A stretch of DNA of 64,000 nt, from NCBI GenBank assembly GCA_014526335.1, contig JACTAT010000165.1:193102-257101 (forward strand). The letters run 5' to 3'. The notes below the pieces were generated by a model that saw only the letters and a program-made list of their open reading frames with translations, ran no database searches and was not told the origin of the DNA. A program made the translations under genes and the position numbers. Of the stretch, positions 43,901 through 55,900 are shown in pieces. Source of the stretch: Chrysaora quinquecirrha (Eukaryota > Cnidaria > Scyphozoa > Semaeostomeae > Pelagiidae). The stretch's first letter is position 1; each line of letters begins with the position of its first letter.

Positions 43901-46900
43901 GCAGGACCCGTGCTGGCGCGAGCCGCCATGCTGGTCTATATACTAATACGTATTGTTCTTGGCAGGCGCGTTTCCTTATTAAAGTTCGATCCGAAGTTTG
44001 GCTGCTCCCCGGCTTGCCAACTTGAGCCACAGTACATTATTAATACCAATTATTCTTTTAGATATTTGTCTAATGTTGCACGTTAAAACAAAGGAAAACA
44101 AAAACTTGGTTGGCACTTACATCTCCAGTGTCCGAAAAGAATCTGTCTTGAGTAGAGCTCAAAGCTCTTGTGACGTAATATGATAATGGTCTATCATTTG
44201 TGGATTTTTTCGATTTCAGAAAGTTGTAACTACTGAAGATATCTGCACTGTGACCATGTTCAAATCGTATTGTATATTGCTTTGTCATTACTTCGATTTT
44301 GAAGATTAGGCATCCAGGGACGAAGATAACCTACGAATAATGGAAGTAAAAAAACACTACTAATAGAAAAGTTAATTCACATTCAGAGGTAATTTTTGGC
44401 AAAAACGCAAGGGATTAAGAACATAGGGGCCCTATGGACATGTTCGAAGAACCACTCTGGTTGAATATAGCTATTTCGATCAAATGATGACAGATATTTA
44501 TCGGTAGGCACAACGATGACGATAATGATTATCATGATAATGGTGGTGGTTATGACGATGATGTTGATGACCAAGATGACCATGATGCTGGTTTGTAGGG
44601 GGTAATTGTGGTGGTAGGGTGGGTGTGGTGATGGTGGTGGTGGTAGAGGTGGTTGTGGTGCTGAAGGTAGGGATGGTTGTGGTGGTGGTGATAGGGGTGG
44701 TCGTGGTGATGGTTGTAGGGGTGCTTGTGGTGGTGGTGCCGTTCCTTTAGATCTTGCCACAGCCACATCGTCAAAGATGGTAATCATGATGATGAGAATG
44801 ATGATGATTTGCTTTGAAAAGTGTTTTGAAATTGCCGCCCTTGCCCAGACTCTATGATCGATGATGAGAATGTTTCAAATGTCATTAACTAAACCAATGC
44901 AGCAATTTGCCATCGTTTATAAAGTAAACAACAATGACTCACAGTGAACTATTACGAGTCAGTAGAACAATTGTCACATGACCTATGATTGACAAAGCCG
45001 TTTGCAGGCCGCCGTTGTGAAAAGCCAACCGCTAATTGCGCATCAATTGCCGAGACAATGGCGCTAAGAGCATTCTTGAGATGCTTATACTATTGTTACA
45101 CGTTTTTCATTGTTCAAGCGTTGGTTAGTAAGTGAGCTAGTTAGTTAGTGACACGCCACCCCACACCAATATGTTCGAATTCTTCGAACATAAAAAGACC
45201 AGCAGAGGTGCCAGATCTCTAAAACAGATTGCAGAGATGCATTTTCGCTTTGATCTTTGCTCTGAAGGTAGCTCCAATTTCCTACTATTGCTCACTGCCA
45301 TCTTTCGATATCTGGATCGTTGTTTTTTTAATTACAGCATTTTTCTGTTTTCATCAGATAGCGAAATCCGCGGCGAAATCGTCAAATTTCGTCAAATTCA
45401 AAAGATGCCTCCAGGTATGAGATGGTACTGAACAAAACTAGCAAGGACTCTGAAGTTTCTTTTAAGATTAATTAAACGAGAACGGACATGCATTAACCAA
45501 GATTTTACACTCATGTTGACAGGTCAAAAAACGGGGTATTTGACTAGGTTAGCCATTGCTCTGCTCCGCCAATAGAGCAGCCGCTGCACCATCTGCTGGC
45601 AGGGGCATGGCTCTCAGTAAAGGACGTGACAGACTAGGGTAAGACTATGATGACAACTGAAATATTAAATAGAATAGTGGTAAATTCCTAAACTACAGCC
45701 ACATCCAGCGACTTAACCAGCCGTGAGAGCCTTGGCCAAGAGCTCACCGAAATGGGTACAAATGGGGAAATACAGATGATAAAGCAAGCTAGGAAATTCC
45801 AACCTCGTCCCCAGGGTGAATAGGCCTCTACGTGAAACTTCGCTGTCAAAATTCGACCATGGTATCTATTCGCAATTTGATTGGATGTTCAAACAATAGA
45901 AGTTTTAAGTGACGTCACAGTTTCATCATAATATGACACAAAAATAGGCCGAAAACATGTCTAAAAACCAAAAAAATATTCGCAAATTTGGCCTTGATTT
46001 TGCGGTCGGTACAAGGGCCCAAATCGATTTGACGGTTGAGATTCGAGGAAATTCGAGGGCCTGGGGACGAGGTTGAGGAAATTCTACATTAGGCTTACAT
46101 TGTCTCCAAATAGTTCTTTGACCATCTGTTGGTTGATGTCTCTATCATGGTCACCTCTGACGTAGAACACATTCACTCCATCTTCATCCGCCATTTTGCG
46201 AACAGCAGAGGTGAATGATTTCACCACCTGTAAAAACAATTTTTAACGCCTGAATGTTTCAAGAGAAAAAAGAATAGCATAAAAAATATCATTCAGAAAT
46301 GAACAGCATACACGCTTATTTTTTATAAGAAACCTACATGTAGAAGGCCCGAAAATTTAAAGAATTTATACTACTAGAGAGAAAATCACGAAAGAACTTT
46401 TCATTGTTGAATATTTTTATCACTGCAAAAAATCAAGAATTAGAAAGCCGGTTCCATCCATTTGCAGTCAGAAATCACATAAATTGTGTGTTAAGCATGT
46501 ATCAAATGTTTCCTCGAGTAGTCTCGAGCTTTGCTTACATGCAAGACGTGTCTCTGTATAGTAGTCATTAAACTGTATGTGCAGTTAAAATTAAGGAACT
46601 ATTAAGGAACTTTTGGAACTACAATCGTCTCAGAAGAGGTCCAAAAATAAGGAACTTTAAGAACTAGGCCTTGAGCTAGGTTCTTCATAAAAAAAGCGTT
46701 TATACAAACAACCTTCATGTTTCCCTGTTACGTTGGGAAAATCCCCTTGCTCCCTGGAGTGTTGTACGATTATTTTCGAACTGAAAGTCAAGCGGATTGA
46801 TTGGGAGGCTTCAACCTGATCCCTGTTTCCCGGTGTTCCCTTTTCCCTTTAGTTTCAGCCCCGTTCCCTTGTTCCCTGGATACATTTCGCAAGTTTACAT

Positions 46901-49900
46901 GTTCCTTCAACCCCTATACGATCCTCGTTGAATATTTGATATCTCGAACTGTTGGTAGATTCGATAGACATTAAAGGTACGAGGTTGTCGAACATTTGTT
47001 TGCGATTTACGAGTACCGCAAATTTACGAGATCCTACTTTCAGCGGATGTAAACAAGAAATGAATTTCAATGAAAGGCAATATTCTCAACATACGATATC
47101 CTTCTTCCAAGCAGTCATAAATTCCTCCTCTGTTGGCGGCGTCACAGCTACCGGTGTCATACACATTTCGAAGATGTCACCAACAAGAACGAGGCTATGA
47201 ACGCATTGCTCCGCAATCCTAGCCATTGTCGCAATGAAGTTTAACAGTCGTGATTCGATATCTTTTGACCAATCAACGCCAAGATGCAAATCACTGAGGG
47301 CATAAATTTCGCGTTTTCTAGTGTTATCATTGAACGTGAATGTTTTGATCAGAACTTGTTCAGCGTTTGTTGCTTCAGGGGGTTGGTACCTAAGGAAAAG
47401 GAGAGAAGATATATTGAATAACGCATTCATTCTAATGAGCGAGCTTCCTGCTCGAAAGTCGAAACAGCGCCTGAACATCGCTTTAAGGTTTGGAAAAACT
47501 GGGCAACATCGTTAGCCAACATTGCAAACGTCCTTTTGCTTGATTTTTCATCTTGTCCAGCAGAGTGGCCAAATTGAGCATTGTTGTTGAGTAGAAAATC
47601 CTATACATGGAAAATTGTCATTGTTGTTGTCTTCACGTGCCAAAGTCGACTGTTTTTTTTTTTACAACACATCACAGGAAGAAAGAAAGCTGCAGCGGAC
47701 CTGTTGTTTTAGAAGCTTTATGACGATAGAAAATTGAAAAAAGTTATAAAACTAGGGCATTCGATTGAATGAATTGTTGGTTAACATGGAGGTCAAACTA
47801 GCAACATTCCGTCTAACAACGAAATGTTGCCGAAAAATGTTCAAACAAGTTGAAACATGCCAGCAACAACTCTTTGCCAGAATTTATTGGCAAACATGGT
47901 GGCCAAACTGGGAAACATTGGCGAAACATCTATGAAATTCAAAATGTTTACCAACAATGTTACCAAGCTGGCCAACATCTGAAATTTGCATGTCAAACAG
48001 TGTTTGACCATACAAATGGTTAGACATTGTGTTACACAAATTTCGAATTTTTGACAAACAATGTTTGATCGTTTGGAACAGAAACAAAAAACAATCTATA
48101 CAAAGAAAGGAATTATAGATCTGACAACTCTACTCACTTTGGGTTGAAATGAAAAGCACTTTTAGTAGCAAATTTTCTTTCCCAAAGCAAACTTGTTGAT
48201 TTTTGAACATATCATCAAGTTCTGTTTTGACTCTTTCTAGCTGTCCATGAGAAACATCGCTCAGATCATAAACCACGTGATTTTTACCACCGTCTTCACC
48301 ATTGGCATCATCATCGATTGATTCTCTGTCATCGTATTCAGAACCCTCGTCGATGTCACATGATATCTCCTTACTTATATTCAATTCACCCGCGAGTTTG
48401 ATAACGAGGCCATCATCCGGGCACGTTGTTTCTTTATTGAAAGGACAATGAGCAAATTAGACAACATAGTGCAAAGGGCAAGGAACGTTATCACTAGACT
48501 ACAAGTCAGGGATCGCGTACCTTTTTAACAGTGGGCGGGGGCTAAACAGCGAGCGGAGTGAGATAATACAGGATTCAGTTTCTATTAGACCACTTCATTT
48601 AGAGCGTCTATGAAATTTCGAAATCAGTTCCATGGAGCATTACTGTGAGAAAAAGACAGCTTAGCTGGTTTGGTCATCTGATGCGTCTTCCAGGTGATTC
48701 TCCGGCTAAGTTGTCTTTACATCATGTAATGAATCATCCTATTTCGAGACCAAGAGGTCGTCAAGCTACAACGTGGCTATCTATGATGAATAGCCGTTTT
48801 AAAGAGCATGGAACGAATAGGGAACAAGCTTCAATTCTTGCACAAGATAGAAGTGGGTGGAACCATTTCATGAGATCGTGCGATCTGTGAAATTTCCATC
48901 TACTTTGTAACACTTGTTACCTTATTTTGTGTACTCATGGTTATATTTTCTCACTTCGTTTTATGTTTATCAAATTTCTATTGTCTTACATTATGTATAT
49001 AGTATACGAAAGATGTTTATGATGATAATGATGATGATGATTTAGAGCGTCGGAAAATGCCCATTTCAAAACAAAATTGCTTCTCCACATCCAAATTAAT
49101 GTATGAAGATCATTATCAAAATACACATATGTATCATGACAACTATAAGGCGTTATAACGTGGTATTAAGATACAGAACGAAGTCAACCAAGTTTGAAAG
49201 GTATCGAGTCTGCTCGTTGTTTATGAAAGTTCAACATCGTTAGATTGCTGAATCTCGATTTCAAGCCAAGTTTTGAGACGCCTAGCCATCGAGAAACTCG
49301 CTCAGTAGACAAACTTGTTGCCGGGTTGAACTTACAAACGTGCTAATGAATGAGAAAAACTGAAAATGCAATACTTTTAAAATTTGCTAGACCTATCTTT
49401 GAAAAAAGTGTAGGTGGGGGCTACAGCCCCTGCTAGCCCAAAGGTTGCGCGGTCTCTGCTACAATTACCCCCCTGGACACATACAGACAACGTGACGGAA
49501 TAAATATATATTGCAATAGAGACATAGAGAGAGTACTGCAAAAGCTTTTGAATAGAAAAATAGGGTAAAAAATTTAGAAAATCTTAAACTAGGCCCCACG
49601 CAAGATAGGTTTCTTGCAAAAAACGTGTATAAAATAACCCTATTCCCTAAACCAAGTCTATACGTAACTTAGACAAGGTTCTACAGCAATTTTCGACTTA
49701 CTTCTAATATTTGATATTTGAGTATCTTCTTTGCTCAGGGCTTTAGACACCAGACTCCTAGCCTTAGAATCTTGCACGAGATGGTCTTCAGCATATTTAT
49801 CGAGCCAGCGAACTAACGTTGGGAAGACGTCGATATAGGCCTTTTTACCCATGAAACCATCTAAATGACCATACCCTAAAATCGAATAAGATCAATAATA

Positions 49901-52900
49901 ATACTACAGACCACTAGAATACACCAAAGAACCATAACTTTTAAGCTATGGCTAAACTTGGAGACATGTCGCGCGCGACATTGTATTCGGCGTGTCTCTC
50001 AGAATGGCTAAACATGCGAGTGACAAACAACCAACATGTTCCCCGAGTCGAGGAGATGAGAAATGTTTCTATTGTCAAAACATTTGCGTGTCTCTCGCTA
50101 CAAATTTTGTCGCGCGCTTGAAATTTTCCGAGATGGCTAAACTAGGAGACATCGAGGGGACATGTCACGGGCGAAAATTTCGCGCGGAAACCATTTTATG
50201 TAATAAGTGACCTATTTGAAAGAGCGGCCCCTCGACCAAGCACTCCCTCTTTTTGATTCAAGGACTGAAATGAGCGCCAACTGATCGCAAGGATTCGCTT
50301 TAATGGAGATCAGTCTTCATAGCACGGTAATGCTATTTCGCACAAGGTATTGCGTGCACGTGTAGTTTCCAAATAAAAACAAAAATTTTAAAATAATTGA
50401 ATTTTTTCTTTCCATAGATCGTTGATTTTCCTGCAAAACGTCTTTTAAACGTCTCTAGAGCATTGAAATTGACATCTCATTTGAAAAGATTTCCTCTGAA
50501 TGAATGAGAAATCTACAATTTTTGATTCTTGATTTTTTAGATACCTAAAGCCCTGGCCAAACGATCAAACATTGTTGGTCCAACATTTGAAATTTCCTTT
50601 ACAACAAATGTTTGACCGTTTGGCCACGTCCAAAAACATTGCTGTCCAACAACGATGTTATTGCTAATGCACAAGCACGAACACTTTGTTGCTAAGAAAT
50701 GTTTCTAGTTTTGAAATGTTGCAAGCTGTTGCAGTTTCTCAAAAACAAAAGAAATGTTTGACAGGCAATGTTGGAAAGGCGCCCAACCGATCAAACATTG
50801 CTTGACAAGCAAAAATAAGCACAATTCGTGGCGTGATGTCTTTGACGTGAAGTTCAAAAATATTTTTTGCTTGACGCATGCAAAAAATGTTGGACGAGCA
50901 ATGTTTTTGGACGTGGCCAAATGGTCAAACATTTTGCTTGACAAGCAAATCTCAAATTTTGGACAAACAATGTTTGATCGTTTGGTCAGGGCTTTAGTTC
51001 CCAAACGTCTGCGATCAGCAGTTGGCAAATAGTTCTGACGGAGCGTAATGTCTGCATGAGCCTGGCTTAACATGTATTCCTTGATTGAGTTGTAAGCATT
51101 TTCATCAAACTAACCTTCAGCTTCGAAAAGTGAGTAGTCTTGTTCTGGGTTAGCTTCTTTAACCATGTTATACATCATTACCAGATTGTCCGGATCCCAA
51201 CATTGATTTCGCTCCCCTGTAAAAATAAACGAAAAGGAGCAGTGTTAATTATAATGATTTCGCCACTTTTTCAATCGTAGTCTAAGGCCCTGGCCAAACG
51301 ATCAAACATTGTTGATCCAACATTTGAGATTTGTTTTCAAGCAATGTTTGACCGTTTGACCACACCCTAAAACATTGCTCGTCTAACAATTTTTGCTTGC
51401 GTCAAGCAAAATATGTTTTTGAACTTTTTCAAAAACATCGCACCACAAAGTTTATTACTTTTGCTTGTCAAGCAATATTATTGGACGTGGCCAAACGGTG
51501 AAACATTTGTTGCAACGCAAATTTAAAATGTTGGACAAACAATGTTTGATCGTTTTGCCAGGGCCTAAGCGGGCATCAGTTAATTCTACAGCAATCACAT
51601 AAGACAGGCCATACAACAAAAGCCTACTATCTAACCCCGGGGGATGACCTATGGTTGGACGGGATGCGCCACCGAGATTTTGCAAACTCACTCACTAACA
51701 GTATAGACACAGACCCTGTATTATGGGTAATAGAAAGCGAAATGTGAGAGTAACAAGACATTCTGCGCCTTTATGCGACATTAACACAATTCTGACTCGA
51801 ATAAAGAAATCTTATTTAGTTTTCTTCAGTTACCCACCCTCTTATATGGGGTTTTGGTTTACATCGTGCGTGTGTTTAGAGAATTTCAGGGCCGAAAACC
51901 CAACCGTAAGGGCGGCACACACCCGTACCGAAATTACATTAAGAACCCCCTCCCCCGGGTAACTCACAGACTTGCATTATCAAATCAAAAACGAATGACG
52001 CAATGCACCTGTAAACACCAGGCGTATCGTCACACGCTCGGGGGGGATCCATGTGGATCGACTGAGGTGTCCGCTTCTTTGAAATGAGATTTCACAATCT
52101 TGCACTATGACAATTTTCTGTTATCTCAAGAATTAAAAAAATCTTTTAAGAAACTTTGAGTACTCGATTCTTATACATGCAAATTAAGAAACTCCCAGTA
52201 CTCAAACTTTTTCAAATTTTACAAAATAATTATTTGGGATATATATTCTTTAACCTTACCGTAGAAAAACATGATGGGTATATTCAGCAAATCCATTTTC
52301 TTTCGAAACTCTCGATCTTGTAAACGATTTTTCTTATTGAACCCTGGCAGATAGATGTCTTTGCCATCGAAGCTAACTAGACGTTGTTTTCTTGTAATAA
52401 GGCCAGTGTGGACGAAAATCTTCGTTGATGCAACGCCGAATAACTCATGTAGGATGTCGTGGCTGGCAACGTTTAGGTTACTGTGTTCGTATAATAAGCC
52501 ATACAGAGACGTGATTCTACGAAAAATATTCATGCTGTATGTGAAGTGTAGAAAGAGACAACACGTTGAAAAATTCGAATTCAGCAACTTCGTTTTAGTA
52601 TTAAGGCAAATTTTTAACCCTCTGGTCCTTACGATGTTGATTTTATAGCTAATAAAAGTTTGAAAATTTGTAAGGGATTGGGCCGTGAAAAATGACTGAG
52701 GGTGTAAAATTTCACCCCAAGCGAATTTTCACGGTCAAATCCTTTATAAATTTTCAAACTTTTTATCGCTATAAAATCAACATGATAAGGACTAGACTCG
52801 TAAAAAGGGGTAAAAACCCTCGACACTAAAATGAAGTCGCTCAATCTGAATCTGGGGTCAAAATTTTGTACGGATGCACGCTTTCTTATTTATAAGGAAC

Positions 52901-55900
52901 CTACCTCATAGCCTAGTTCTTAAAATTCCTTATTTTTGGGCCTCTTTTGAGGCAATTGTAGTTCCAAAAGTTCCTTAATAGTTCCTTAATTTTAACTGCA
53001 CATACAGTGGTCTTAACAATAAAAGAGAGACACTTTGCATGCGCGCAAAGATCTATTTTATTACTGCAAGCAATCGAGATTTGGGAAGCCGGTTCCGTTC
53101 CTTTGCAGTCAAAACTCGAAGAAATTGCATCTTATGCATGTATCAAATGTTTCCTTGAGTAGTTTTCAGCTTTGCTCACATAAAAGTGTCTTTTTATAGT
53201 AGTCATGACATTAAATATGCGGTTAAAATTAAGGAACTATTAAGGAACTTTTGGTTCTACTATTTAGTTAAGGGGTCCAAAAATAAGGAACTTTAGTTTA
53301 GGAAGTAGGCCTTGAGCTAGGTTCTTTATAAAATAAAAAGCGAGACCTTGTGTGAGCCAGTTAGAGAAATACTTGCTCTAATGCTGACTGGGACCTCATT
53401 CCAAACCTTAGCGGCAGCAAAATGCCCAACCACCTTTGTATTTTGCGGACTGAATGATGCTTTTAGCTCGTGTCTGAAGGGGGTCGGGGGGGTAATTAAA
53501 GGGTTGTTATTTGAGTCTAGGTGTTTTACCCTTTACGGGTAGGGGAATTGCGGTAAACGTACTTACTTCTTTTGTTACTTCGAGGACCTTGTCAACAGCA
53601 GCAGGAAAGTCATACTTGGCGACTTCATCAACAGTGAACTGTGTGTATGATGCCCATGGAAGGCTGATTGATGTTCGCCAGTCAAATAACCAGACATCGT
53701 ATTTGTGGTCGACAAGAAACTCGACGAAATTCATATCCACAGTATCCATAAGAAACAGATTCGATGCCACGCCTAGGCCATGTACCAACATAATTGGACC
53801 TTTGGTGCCACCTTGGAATCGTGTGAGACGTAGCTCAACCTAAAAGTAAGGATCCATTCTAAGCGTGGAATTACAGCGATTAAAAACATATCAACGAAGG
53901 AGGAAGATGCACGCTTTTTTATAAGGAACTTACCCCAAGGCCTAGTTCTTAAAATTCCTTATTTTTGGGCCTCTTTTGAGACAATTGTAGTTCCAAAAGT
54001 TCCTTATTAGTTCCTTGATTTTAACTGCACATACAGTGGTCTTAACAATAAAAGAGAGAAATTTGCATGTGAGCAAAGCTCGAGACTATTCAAAGAAACA
54101 TTGGATACATGCTTAACGTAAAATTTATGTGATTTTCGACTGCAAATGAATGGAACCGGCTTTCTAATTCTTGATTATTTGCAATGATAAAAGTACTCAA
54201 CATTCAAAAGTTCCTTAATAATTTTCTCTTTAGTAGTATAAGTTCTTTAAATTTTCGGGCCTTCTACATGTAGGTTCCTTTAGAGTGGTTCTTTATAAAA
54301 AGAAGCGTGTATAAGCAAAGTCCGTATCAAGAGAGAACTTCTGAAGCAAAAATTAGAGCGGGTTTCATGGGGGCTAACAGGGCTCCTGCATGGGGAGATT
54401 TCCTTGTTGAAGATCTTACATTTGGAGGCTGAGATTTCCTTTCAAATACACGTTTTTTTAAAAAGAACCACTTTATAGGAAATTTTATCACTGCAAGCAA
54501 TCGAGAATTAGGAAGCCTGTTCCATTCCTTTGCAGTCAAAACTCACATAAATTTAATCTTATGCATGTATCAAATGTTTCCTTGAGTAGTTTTCAAGCTT
54601 TGCTCACATAAAAGTTTCTCTTTTTAGTAGTCATGACATTAAATATGCAGTTAAAATTAAGGAACTATTAAGGAACTTTTGGTTCTACAATTGAACCAAA
54701 TGAGGTCCAAAAATAAGGAACTTCTGTTTACAAGTAGGCCTTGCGCTAGGTTCTTTATAAAATAAAAAGCGGGTGTCAATGTGCCAATTTGCCATCAACT
54801 GCTTATTACCTTACGGCTCTGTTTCAAAGATTGTCCAAGTTAGTGAGGAAAGCACACTGATGCCAATACAGATATAAAGCTGCCTTGCCTAAACAATATC
54901 TAGTCACCACTGGCAAACGACTCGACGTAAGAGCCGAGCCGTATTACTACGGAAAATCTTAGAACGGGACATATACTTCCGTTGTTCATTATACTGCACG
55001 TGCCACCCAAATGGGTAGCTTTTTCAGCGCCAATTTCCCTACATATGGGTTGGTTTTCCGTAAAGAATCTCTTAACATGGGTAGTAAAATATATAAAAAC
55101 TTTTAGACATGCATGGTCTTGAAAAGCCTGATAAAATGTGCGTTTTCGTTTTCAGCGCAAAGGCCTCAGACGTTAAATTAGGTTTAAATATTTGAGATAT
55201 TAGTACAAATGAGTAAAAAATTTCGTTGTTCTTTCTATACATGGGTACCCAAGTAACAGAGTTTGTCGGTAGACATGAGTTGGTTTGGAAAAACTGGGCG
55301 GCACGTCTAGTCTCTTGAACAATGAAGTACCCCCCGAGGCATATAGATTGCGCCAAAATCGTAAGAGTGACGACGCTGAACTGACTGGAGGACTCTTTCA
55401 ATCAATCATCACTATAGAGGGCTACATAATTGAAGGAAATATTTGGGATGGGAGGATAAGGAGTACTAGAAGCAATTGATAGTCTAAAAACCTCACTATA
55501 TCAAGGGTAATATTTTCGCTTTCCATTTATAGTTTAAAAGAGTCGAGTAAATCATATCACATCACCTAGGTAAAGAATTTAAACTGTAATCGCTTGGGCA
55601 AAGGAGAAAAATGATCCAGTTTTGGAGATATAAAAGAGCATTTGTATATGAAAGGTTAGAATTTTTACCTTATCCTCAGTGACAATCTTGTAAACAACCG
55701 GTGTGGCCTTATCCAGCTTCAATGGTCGCTTTATTCTGGGTGGTGCGTTAGGATCCAAGAGGCTGCCATTTGATAATTTTTTGGAATATGGTAGACATGT
55801 TGAGTAAGGGAATCCTCTCCGCCTGCGAAGATCGGAATCGCAGTCGTTTCAAGAGAGACACTGAAGCAAATGTTGCTTCAAATTCACGTTTAAGAGAGTA

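Noticed and set aside
44383..44787. Pro/His-rich minus-strand frames
   Set aside because: Translation of a GGT/GAT microsatellite within an intron of the fusion gene.
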